From assembly GCA_900548085.1 (NCBI GenBank), contig URJF01000031.1:1-12960 (forward strand): a stretch of DNA of 12,960 nt, in the 5' to 3' direction. Of the stretch, positions 1-5,931 are shown one piece after another (position 1 is the stretch's first letter; each line of letters starts with the position of its first letter). Both the position numbers and the translations under genes were made by a program. Source of the DNA: an uncultured Oscillospiraceae bacterium (GTDB lineage Bacteria > Bacillota > Clostridia > Oscillospirales > Acutalibacteraceae). The notes beneath the pieces are model-generated. The model was given only the letters and a program-made list of their open reading frames with translations, searched no databases and was not told where the DNA came from.

Positions 1-2
1 AC

Positions 3-128
3 GATGACCCTAACAACAGCAATATCCGTATCGCTCCGTCGCTTCCTCCTGTAGAGGAGCTCGACATTGCCACACAGATTCTTTGTGTAAGTGTCCAAAT
101 CGCTTGTATAGAAAAGCTGGTGGGCTGA
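3..128 (+). CDS. PLP-dependent aminotransferase, C-terminal end only (partial)
   Basis: An open frame enters the window and stops at TGA 126-128, giving 41 visible residues. They include NIRIAPSLPPVEEL and end in IACIEKLVG. The 'NIRIAP-(S/T)-x-PP-x-EEL' tail followed by a short cysteine-containing helix and 'EKL' resembles the C-terminus of the MocR-like class I aminotransferases common in clostridia. The catalytic lysine and the rest of the fold lie upstream of the window, so the substrate cannot be inferred. The stop overlaps the next gene's ATG (TGATG), so the two genes are very probably cotranscribed and translationally coupled. The family call rests on recognition of a short tail. Confidence 0.6.
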   Translation, partial: DDPNNSNIRIAPSLPPVEELDIATQILCVSVQIACIEKLVG

Positions 129-913
129 TGTTAGTCGGAGCATCCACCTCGTGTTTCTACCCGTTAGAGACAGAAAAGTCTTTGGCTAAGGTTATTGACT
201 GCGGATTTAAGCAGGCAGAGGTTTTCTTTAACAGTTCTTCAGAGCTTGAGGACAGTTTTGTCCTCAATATGAAAAAGCAGGCAGACGAAGCCGGTGTTGA
301 GATATTGTCCATACATCCGTTTTCTTCCTCGTTGGAGAACAACTGTATATTCGGCGAATATCAGCGCAGATACGACGATTTCATCGGTCTTTATCGGCAG
401 CATTGTCACGCTTGTGCTTTGCTCGGAGCTAAGTATGTAGTTATTCACGGTTCACTTGTTAAGCAAAAAAGGCCTCTTCCTCCGGAGCATTATTTTGAAA
501 AATTTCGCTCATTGGCAGAAGTAGGAAAAGAAGAGGGTGTTATTGTTTGCCAAGAGAATGTAAATGCTTTTCGCTCTCAGTCGATAGATTTTTTGAAGCA
601 GATGCGCTCTGCTCTCGGCAAGGATTTTAATATGGTGTTTGATGTAAAGCAGTCTATTCGTGCCGGTTATGATCCCTTTGAGTTTTTGGAGGAGTTTAAG
701 CACGATATTGTCCATGTCCATCTGAGCGACAATTCTTCCGAAAAGGATTGTATGCCTCCGGGCAGAGGATGTTTTGATTTTGCTCGCCTTTTCCGTACCT
801 TAAAGAGAGCGAATTATAAGGGCTCATATGTTATCGAAATTTATTCTATGGGCTATGATGTTGTTGCCGAGCTTAAGCGCAGCAAAGAATTTTTAGACAA
901 AATTGAGGTATAA
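128..913 (+). CDS. Sugar phosphate isomerase/epimerase (AP endonuclease family 2-like TIM barrel)
   Basis: The protein has 261 residues and no signal peptide or membrane segment. It has the layout of the xylose-isomerase-like TIM barrel family, a single barrel of about 250-290 residues using a divalent metal. Likely metal or active-site residues sit at strand ends: E31 (AEVFF), H63 (SIHPF), H107 (VIHGS), E143 (QENV), D172 (MVFDVKQ), H198 (HVHLSD) and E237 (IEIYS). The PGRG loop near 211-214 is also typical. The family isomerises or epimerises sugars and sugar phosphates; endonuclease IV is a relative, but the sequence here looks like the sugar branch. I chose the ATG at 128, which overlaps the upstream aminotransferase stop, over an in-frame TTG at 83 that would lie inside the aminotransferase. 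The substrate is unknown. Confidence 0.85.
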   Translation: MLVGASTSCFYPLETEKSLAKVIDCGFKQAEVFFNSSSELEDSFVLNMKKQADEAGVEILSIHPFSSSLENNCIFGEYQRRYDDFIGLYRQHCHACALLGAKYVVIHGSLVKQKRPLPPEHYFEKFRSLAEVGKEEGVIVCQENVNAFRSQSIDFLKQMRSALGKDFNMVFDVKQSIRAGYDPFEFLEEFKHDIVHVHLSDNSSEKDCMPPGRGCFDFARLFRTLKRANYKGSYVIEIYSMGYDVVAELKRSKEFLDKIEV

Positions 914-923
914 CAAAACTAAA

Positions 924-1817
924 ATGTCAAAAGTAAGCAACAAGACAAAAGGAATTATTTGTATTCTCATATCGTCATTTTGTTTCAGCGGTATGAGCTC
1001 GTTCATCAACCTTTCCGGTGATGTTCCTGTGCCCCAAAAGGTATTTTTCCGAAATCTTGTTGCTTTTTTCTGTGCCTCATTTGTGCTTATAAAAAATCAT
1101 GAGCCGTTCAAACCGACAAAGGGATGTATGCCTTTTCATATGCTCCGTGCATCTCTTGGCCTTTTGGGTGTGTTCGGCAACTTTTATGCCACCACCCATA
1201 TGGCACATACTGCGGATGCCGCAATGCTCAATAAGCTGTCGCCGTTCTTTACCCTGATTTTTTCTGCTGTTTTCTTAAAAGAAAAAGTTAAGCCTAAGCA
1301 GGCGATTGCTATAGGAGTAGCGTTTATAGGCTCGCTGTTTGTTATTAAACCGACGATGTCTAATGTTGAGCTTTTACCGTCCCTTGCCGGATTGGCAGGA
1401 GGATTGTGTGCCGGCTCTGCCTATACCTGCGTTCGTCATATGTCTAACAAAGGAGAGAACGGCAGGTTTACTGTATTTTTCTTCTCTGCATTTTCGATAG
1501 CAGTCACTACGCCGTATATTGTTTTTGATTATCACCCTATGACCGCAAGGCAGCTTTTGTATCTGCTTTTTGTAGGCGTTTGTGCCGCAGGAGGTCAGTT
1601 CGGTATCACCGCCGCATACTCATATGCGCCCAGCCGTGAAATCTCTGTTTATGATTATTCTAACATTATTTTCACTGCCATTGAGGGTTATCTGTTCCTT
1701 AATCATCAGGTGCCTGATTTGTGGTCAATTGTGGGTTATGTTGTTATCTGTTCTATGGCTGTTTGGATGTTCTTCTACAACAAAAAGGACGGAACCCCAA
1801 AAATTGCCGCAAAGTAA
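924..1817 (+). CDS. DMT superfamily EamA-type transporter
   Basis: The protein has 297 residues and is strongly hydrophobic, with about ten predicted membrane helices, the usual size and layout of two tandem EamA domains. Typical features are an N-terminal helix rich in small residues (SSFCFSGMSS), the central stretch AAMLNKLSPFFTLIFS followed by FLKEK, which is the conserved end of the first EamA repeat, and a second repeat ending with the 'GYLFLNHQVPDLWSIVG' signature. Family members are inner-membrane metabolite exporters or importers; the substrate cannot be read from sequence. I chose ATG 924, 10 bases after the preceding stop, over an in-frame TTG at 903 inside the upstream gene. A GAGGT at 905-909 is the only candidate ribosome site and is rather distant. 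It is probably the third gene of the aminotransferase-isomerase operon. Confidence 0.88.
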   Translation: MSKVSNKTKGIICILISSFCFSGMSSFINLSGDVPVPQKVFFRNLVAFFCASFVLIKNHEPFKPTKGCMPFHMLRASLGLLGVFGNFYATTHMAHTADAAMLNKLSPFFTLIFSAVFLKEKVKPKQAIAIGVAFIGSLFVIKPTMSNVELLPSLAGLAGGLCAGSAYTCVRHMSNKGENGRFTVFFFSAFSIAVTTPYIVFDYHPMTARQLLYLLFVGVCAAGGQFGITAAYSYAPSREISVYDYSNIIFTAIEGYLFLNHQVPDLWSIVGYVVICSMAVWMFFYNKKDGTPKIAAK

Positions 1818-1830
1818 CTATATATTGTTG
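1815..1830 (+). promoter_or_regulatory. NrdR box 1 upstream of nrdR
   Basis: The core CTATATATTG (1818-1827) matches the palindromic NrdR-box core CwATATATwG at every position. The box begins on the stop codon of the transporter gene. The family is known to bind pairs of such boxes at ribonucleotide reductase and nrdR promoters. Binding here is inferred from the match and the position. Confidence 0.6.
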
Positions 1831-1843
1831 TAAAGTAAAACAC

Positions 1844-1872
1844 TTGCATTTTTCTATATGTTGTGTTATAAT
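1844..1872 (+). promoter_or_regulatory. Sigma-A promoter of nrdR
   Basis: A -35 TTGCAT (1844-1849), a 17-bp spacer and a consensus -10 TATAAT (1867-1872). Transcription should start near 1879, giving a leader of about 40 bases before the nrdR ATG. The weak -35 and perfect -10, together with the operator in the spacer, fit a regulated promoter. Confidence 0.7.
1851..1866 (+). promoter_or_regulatory. NrdR box 2, inside the nrdR promoter spacer
   Basis: The core CTATATGTTG (1854-1863), followed by TGT, matches the NrdR box with one core deviation (G for A). It fills most of the spacer between -35 and -10 and ends one base before TATAAT, so a bound repressor would block RNA polymerase. Centre-to-centre distance to box 1 is 36 bp, longer than the roughly 31 bp usually described. 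Confidence 0.6.
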
Positions 1873-1918
1873 ATGGCTTATGGAAAATAATGACAATCCT
1901 ACAAAGGAGGAAAACATT

Positions 1919-2371
1919 ATGAGATGCCCGTTTTGCGGATATGGTGAAAGCAAGGTTATTGACTCTCGCCCTACTGATGAAAACGAAAGAATACGCCGTA
2001 GGAGAGAATGTCTCCAGTGCGGTAAGCGTTTTACTACTTATGAGATTATCGAGGATGTTCCGATTATCGTAGTAAAGAAGGACAAATCCCGTGAGGTGTT
2101 CGACCGCAACAAGATACTCAAGGGTATGCTACGTGCCTGCGAAAAGAGGCATGTCACCATTGACGATTTGGAAGAAAAAATCGGTGAGATAGAGACTGCT
2201 TTGCAGTCATCTGTTGACAGAGAGGTTACCTCTGCTCGTATCGGTGAGCTTATTATGGAAAAGCTAAAGGACATCGACGAAGTTGCATATGTTAGATTCG
2301 CTTCGGTATATAAGGAGTTTGACTCCGCAGAGTCTTTTAGAGAAGAACTTGCTAAGCTGAATGATAAATAA
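1919..2371 (+). CDS. nrdR: Transcriptional repressor NrdR of ribonucleotide reductase genes
   Basis: The protein has 150 residues, the normal length for NrdR. It starts with the invariant MRCPFC and carries a zinc ribbon with C3, C6, C31 and C34 (RECLQC) plus the arginine cluster RIRRRR at 25-29. An ATP-cone domain follows from about residue 49 to 139 (VPIIVVKKD, FDRNKILKGM, YVRFASVYKEF). The family senses dATP/ATP through the ATP-cone and represses nrd operons. The start at 1919 is fixed by an AAAGGAGG ribosome site (1903-1910) eight bases upstream. An in-frame ATG at 1880 would add 13 residues but lies at the expected transcription start and has no ribosome site. The gene has its own promoter and terminator; two NrdR boxes suggest autoregulation. 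No reductase gene is in the window. Confidence 0.96.
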   Translation: MRCPFCGYGESKVIDSRPTDENERIRRRRECLQCGKRFTTYEIIEDVPIIVVKKDKSREVFDRNKILKGMLRACEKRHVTIDDLEEKIGEIETALQSSVDREVTSARIGELIMEKLKDIDEVAYVRFASVYKEFDSAESFREELAKLNDK

Positions 2372-2375
2372 AATT

Positions 2376-2407
2376 ACAGGCAGTAGCTGATTTAGCGTAC
2401 TGCCTGT
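2376..2407. terminator. Bidirectional terminator between nrdR and the arabinofuranosidase operon
   Basis: A perfect 10-bp inverted repeat, ACAGGCAGTA (2376-2385) and TACTGCCTGT (2398-2407), has a 12-base loop. It is followed on the + strand by TTTCTTATTTT and on the - strand by TAATTTTATTT. It lies between the convergent stops at 2371 and 2411, so it can end both transcripts. Confidence 0.85.
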
Positions 2408-2410
2408 TTC

Positions 2411-2971
2411 TTATTTTACTTGTTTTATTTTGTTACCGGACACAATATATCCTTTTTCGGCTGCCTCAATCATCGGCATATCCGCTATGTTGTCTGTGTA
2501 AAATTCGTCTATGCTCTCGTCTGGGAATTTTTCTCTGAAAGCATCGCATTTGTTTTTGCCGAAGTTTATGTATTCTACTTCCAGTGTTTCTCTGTTCACT
2601 GTGGTGCATACGAGTTTATTTACGCCCAATCTTCTGCACAATTCGTCCATAATGAGATTTAGAGAGGCTGTCATAATCACATCATCACTTTGGGGCTTGT
2701 ACCATTTTTTTATCTTATGTATGTGGCTGTTCCAAAACTCATTTACCAGCTCATCATAGCTGTCAAAAGCAGTCAGATAATCTATAGCATATTTTTTTAC
2801 TGCTTCCTCCAAGTCCGCCATGGTCGTCTTGCCTGCCTTGTACTTCAGCAGATTGTATACCACAACAAAAAGGTATTTTATTACCTTTGGATTTTTCTTT
2901 ATGCTGAACAGATAAAAGTCGAATACACTTTCTCCGTTATATATAGTGTTGTCAAAATCAAATACTCTCAT
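2411..2971 (-). CDS. HAD superfamily (subfamily IB) phosphatase
   Basis: The protein has 186 residues with all HAD motifs in order. Motif I is FDFDNT (nucleophile D5, acid/base D7, T9), motif II is VIMTAS (T101), the motif III lysine is near K141 (NFGKNKC), and motif IV is YTDNIADMP (D160, D164). The helical insert between motifs I and II, residues about 15-95, is the C1 cap typical of the SerB-like IB group. The SerB specificity residues are not evident, so phosphoserine is not assured; small phosphorylated metabolites are likely substrates. The ATG is three bases after the stop of the DUF6171-like gene and lacks a clear ribosome site, which points to translational coupling. It is probably the last gene of the arabinofuranosidase operon. 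Confidence 0.85.
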   Translation of the reverse strand: MRVFDFDNTIYNGESVFDFYLFSIKKNPKVIKYLFVVVYNLLKYKAGKTTMADLEEAVKKYAIDYLTAFDSYDELVNEFWNSHIHKIKKWYKPQSDDVIMTASLNLIMDELCRRLGVNKLVCTTVNRETLEVEYINFGKNKCDAFREKFPDESIDEFYTDNIADMPMIEAAEKGYIVSGNKIKQVK

Positions 2972-2974
2972 ATT

Positions 2975-3226
2975 TTACCATTTTGGATTGTCACAGTCGG
3001 GGCAGTCCTTGGTTTTTATTCCTGCTCGGTATTCTACATAGCAGCCGCATTTTGTGCACATTCCGGCTAAGAGATTGTCGCACTTCTTACATTCACTCAG
3101 TCTCTTTTTGTAGGTTTTGTCATCTGCCCTCAGTTCTTTTTCCACTGAATTTAGCTGTGACATTATTTCTTTCAGTGTTACTTCACCTCCCGCTTGGAGC
3201 AGGAGACATCTTTTGCAATCTTTCAT
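2975..3226 (-). CDS. Small cysteine-rich zinc-ribbon protein, DUF6171-like
   Basis: The protein has 83 residues. It starts with MKDCKRCLL (C4, C7), has a charged central helix about 20-45 and ends with a second cysteine cluster: CKKCDNL, MCTKCGCYVE, RAG and TKDCPDCDNPKW. The pattern 'CKRCLL ... RL..CK.CD.L..GMC..CGC.VE.RA ... CP....W' matches the clostridial family I know as DUF6171, which has no established function. The cysteine pairs suggest one or two zinc sites. The start at 3226 forms an ATGA overlap with the arabinofuranosidase stop. An in-frame ATG at 3256 would add MFCCQVCDRK but overlaps that gene by 34 bases. It is coupled to both neighbours; a role as nucleic-acid or protein adaptor is only a guess. 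Confidence 0.75.
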   Translation of the reverse strand: MKDCKRCLLLQAGGEVTLKEIMSQLNSVEKELRADDKTYKKRLSECKKCDNLLAGMCTKCGCYVEYRAGIKTKDCPDCDNPKW

Positions 3227-4710
3227 TTTTCTATCACAAACTTGACAACAGAACATGGAGGTATTACAGCCGTAAATCCGTCGTCACATTTCGTGAAATC
3301 ATCAAATTTCTCTGTTTTAACGCTGTCCTCATTACCAAAATCATTGTATTGATTGTACTGTCCGGTCAGTATCTCAGCAGTGATGCTCTTGACGGCAGTG
3401 TCGGCTATTTGGCACTTTATCTCAGAGGCATTTTGGTGCGATGTGTTTGTGATTGTGGCATAAATCACGCCGTTATCGTCCATAGATGCTGACTCAATTA
3501 GCTGTGGAAAACTTTTTTCATCCTGCTTTGAGTCGATTGACGGTGTAGTGATATATGAGCCTATGAGCGTGTTATTTTGGTGCTCCTTGTACATTTTGAA
3601 CACATAGTAGGTCGGAGTCTTTACCATCTTGTTACTGTCTGTGAGAATAACAGATTGGAGCACATTGACTGCCTGTGCAATGTTAGCCATCTTTACTCTG
3701 TCAGCGTGTTTGTTGAATATGTTGAGTGTCAGTCCTGCCACAATAGCGTCACGCATTGTGTTCTGCTGATATAAGAAACCCGGATTTGTGCCCGGCTCAA
3801 CATCATACCATGTGCCCCATTCATCCACTATCAGCTGTACCCATTGCTGCGGATTTACACTGTTCATCATAGTGATATGATTGTTTATCAGTTCTTCCAT
3901 TCTGTATGCTTTGCATATAGTGGAGTTGTACTCGGTTTCATCAAAATCGGTGGCAGAGCCCTTGTGCTCCCATTTGCCTGTGGGGATAGTGTAGTAGTGG
4001 AGAGATATTGCGTATGCGTGGTGCTTTACTTTGTCCATTACTTCTTTTGTCCAGTGGTAGTCGTCCACATTAGGACCGGTGGCTATTCTGTTTATGTGCT
4101 TGGATTTGTCGTAGTCACGGCAGAACACGTTATACTGCTTGAACAGACATCCGTAGTATTCGGGGTCCATATTTCCGCCGCAGCCCCAGGATTCGTTGCC
4201 TATACCTAAGTAGTTCAGTCTCCACGGTTCTTTTCTGCCGTTTTTTTGGCGCAGCTCTGCCATAGGTGATATTCCGTCAAAGGTCATATATTCTACCCAT
4301 TCGCTCATTTCTCTTACCGAGCCTGAGCCGACATTTCCGTTTATGTATGTGTCACAGCCTAATTGCTCACACAGTTCAAAATATTCGTGAGTGCCGAAGC
4401 TGTTGTCCTCGACTACACCGCCCCAATTAGTGTTTATTATCTTTTTGCGTTCCGACAGGGGACCTATCCCGTCTTTCCAATGATATTCGTCAGCAAAACA
4501 ACCGCCCGGCCATCTCAGTACCGGCAGTCCCATCTCTTTCAGTGCGTTTACGACATCGCATCTCATTCCGTTTTTGTTTTCGATTTTTGAGTCTTTGCCC
4601 ACAAATATACCACCGTAGATACATCTGCCAAGATGCTCGCTGAAATGTCCATATATATTCTTGTTAATTGTTGCGATTTTTTCATTTGGATTGATGAGAT
4701 ATTTTTCCAT
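3223..4710 (-). CDS. abfA: Alpha-L-arabinofuranosidase, glycoside hydrolase family 51
   Basis: The protein has 495 residues, the usual size for bacterial GH51 enzymes, and no signal peptide, so it should act in the cytoplasm on imported arabino-oligosaccharides. The catalytic (beta/alpha)8 barrel has the family signatures IYGHFSEHLGRCIYGGI near the N-terminus, LRWPGGCFADEYHWKDGIGP (65-84), the acid/base E173 in GIGNESWGCGG, and the nucleophile E297 in VDEWGTWYDV. The region after about 385 is the C-terminal jelly roll, ending in PPCSVVKFVI. GH51 is a retaining family that releases terminal arabinofuranose from arabinoxylan or arabinan fragments. A GGAGG ribosome site lies 10 bases before the ATG. 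It is first gene of a three-gene operon. Confidence 0.96.
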   Translation of the reverse strand: MEKYLINPNEKIATINKNIYGHFSEHLGRCIYGGIFVGKDSKIENKNGMRCDVVNALKEMGLPVLRWPGGCFADEYHWKDGIGPLSERKKIINTNWGGVVEDNSFGTHEYFELCEQLGCDTYINGNVGSGSVREMSEWVEYMTFDGISPMAELRQKNGRKEPWRLNYLGIGNESWGCGGNMDPEYYGCLFKQYNVFCRDYDKSKHINRIATGPNVDDYHWTKEVMDKVKHHAYAISLHYYTIPTGKWEHKGSATDFDETEYNSTICKAYRMEELINNHITMMNSVNPQQWVQLIVDEWGTWYDVEPGTNPGFLYQQNTMRDAIVAGLTLNIFNKHADRVKMANIAQAVNVLQSVILTDSNKMVKTPTYYVFKMYKEHQNNTLIGSYITTPSIDSKQDEKSFPQLIESASMDDNGVIYATITNTSHQNASEIKCQIADTAVKSITAEILTGQYNQYNDFGNEDSVKTEKFDDFTKCDDGFTAVIPPCSVVKFVIEK

Positions 4711-4739
4711 ATTACAGTATCCTCCGAGTTGATATTTCT

Positions 4740-4768
4740 AAGTTACCATAATAAAAACTTAATGTCAA
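4740..4768 (-). promoter_or_regulatory. Promoter of the arabinofuranosidase operon
   Basis: Read on the - strand: -35 TTGACA (4763-4768), a 17-bp spacer and a weak -10 TAACTT (4740-4745). The leader to the ATG is about 25 bases. The perfect -35 with poor -10 could mean dependence on a regulator, but no clear operator is visible. Confidence 0.5.
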
Positions 4769-4785
4769 TGAATTGGCTGTATATA

Positions 4786-4815
4786 TTGACTTTATTTTTA
4801 TTTGTGATATATAAT
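4786..4815 (+). promoter_or_regulatory. Promoter of the Xaa-Pro peptidase gene
   Basis: -35 TTGACT (4786-4791), an 18-bp spacer and -10 TATAAT (4810-4815), divergent from the arabinofuranosidase promoter with 17 bp between the two -35 elements. Transcription should start near 4822, so the leader is only about 15 bases and consists mostly of the ribosome site. Confidence 0.7.
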
Positions 4816-4836
4816 ATACATAGAGGTGAGGTTTGT

Positions 4837-5910
4837 ATGAATAATATCAAAAAATGCCTTAGTATTATCGACAATGTTCAGGCTGACGGACTTATTCTTA
4901 TCAATGAGTCCAATATGCACTATCTGTGCGGATTTTCTCCCAGCGAGGGTATGGTAGTCGTTTTCAAAAACGGCGATGCCTACCACCTTGTTGACTCTCG
5001 CTATACCGAGACCGCTCAGCAGCACTCAAAAGATACAGGCTTGAAAGTTATTGAGATACAGTCTCGTTTTATGGACGAGGTTGCCGATTTGGTTTGTGAG
5101 CATAACGCAAACACAATGGCTTTTGAGGGCGACACTATTTCACTTAAACAGTATGATGCCCTTAATGATACCATGGAGGATGTTTTCTTCGTTTCTATAG
5201 GCGATGCTCTTATGCGTGAGCGTAACAAAAAGGAGCCTGAAGAAATCGTTCTTATGAAAAAGGCTAATGCCATCGCCGAAAAAGCATTTCTCGAATTGCT
5301 CAATCATATCCAACCCGGCAAGACAGAAAAAGAGTTGGCCGCTTACTTCGATTACCTTATGGCTAAAGAGGGCTCCGACGGAGTTTCGTTTGATACTATT
5401 CTGCTTACAGGCACTCACACCTCAATGCCTCACGGTGTACCGAGTGAGAATGAAATAAAGTCCGGCGATTTTGTACTGTTCGATTTTGGTGCAACATACC
5501 GGGGCTATCATTCCGATATGACTCGTACAGTAGCAGTAGGCTCTGCTACTGATGAGATGAAAGAGATGTACGACCTTGTCCTTTCAGCCCAGCTTGCAGG
5601 TATAAAGGCACTCAATGCAGGCGTCAGATGTGCCGATGTGTACAAAGTCGCATATGATGTGCTCCAAACTAAGAATATGGCAAAGTATTTTAGACATAGC
5701 CTCGGACACGGAGTAGGCCTCGATATTCACGAGGGATACAATTCTTCCCCCAGAAGTGCAGATACCTATGAGGTAGGCAATGTCACCTCTGTTGAGCCGG
5801 GTATCTACATTCCCGACAAATTCGGCATAAGGATAGAGGATGTATGCTATCTTTCACCCAGAGGCAGAGAAAACTTATCAACAGTTACCAAAAAGTTAAT
5901 TATCCTTTGA
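4837..5910 (+). CDS. M24B family Xaa-Pro peptidase (aminopeptidase P / prolidase type)
   Basis: The protein has 357 residues, typical of the short bacterial PepQ/YqhT-type enzymes. An N-terminal creatinase-like domain (about 1-125, with MHYLCGFSPSEG and DSRYTE) precedes the pita-bread catalytic domain. All five metal ligands are visible: D216 (FDFGA), D227 (YHSDMTRT), H291 (SLGHGVGLDIHE), E320 (VEPGIYIP) and E334 (RIEDV). The enzyme uses two divalent metals to cleave bonds next to proline in peptides, in the cytoplasm. The ATG at 4837 follows a GAGGTGAGG ribosome site; an open frame reaching back to 4633 is the shadow of the divergent region. The next gene starts 21 bases after the stop, so they probably share a transcript. 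I cannot tell aminopeptidase from dipeptidase. Confidence 0.93.
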   Translation: MNNIKKCLSIIDNVQADGLILINESNMHYLCGFSPSEGMVVVFKNGDAYHLVDSRYTETAQQHSKDTGLKVIEIQSRFMDEVADLVCEHNANTMAFEGDTISLKQYDALNDTMEDVFFVSIGDALMRERNKKEPEEIVLMKKANAIAEKAFLELLNHIQPGKTEKELAAYFDYLMAKEGSDGVSFDTILLTGTHTSMPHGVPSENEIKSGDFVLFDFGATYRGYHSDMTRTVAVGSATDEMKEMYDLVLSAQLAGIKALNAGVRCADVYKVAYDVLQTKNMAKYFRHSLGHGVGLDIHEGYNSSPRSADTYEVGNVTSVEPGIYIPDKFGIRIEDVCYLSPRGRENLSTVTKKLIIL

Positions 5911-5931
5911 TTTAAGAAAGACGGTGGCTTT

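Noticed and set aside
1880..1918. Longer NrdR starting at ATG 1880, adding MENNDNPTKEENI
   Set aside because: It would be nearly leaderless relative to the promoter and would place the strong AAAGGAGG ribosome site inside the coding region; the family starts at MRCPFC.
3226..3256. Longer DUF6171-like protein from ATG 3256, which would add CCQVC and another possible zinc pair
   Set aside because: It overlaps the arabinofuranosidase end by 34 bases and has no ribosome site, while ATG 3226 gives the usual ATGA overlap and the usual family start CKRCLL.
2420..4590. Several long + strand open frames opposite the arabinofuranosidase operon
   Set aside because: They are cysteine-, valine- and phenylalanine-rich mirror frames of clearly recognised - strand genes, without ribosome sites or known domains.
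4633..4836. Upstream extension of the peptidase frame with hydrophobic residues
   Set aside because: It runs through the 5' end of the arabinofuranosidase gene and both promoters; a clear promoter and ribosome site place the start at 4837.
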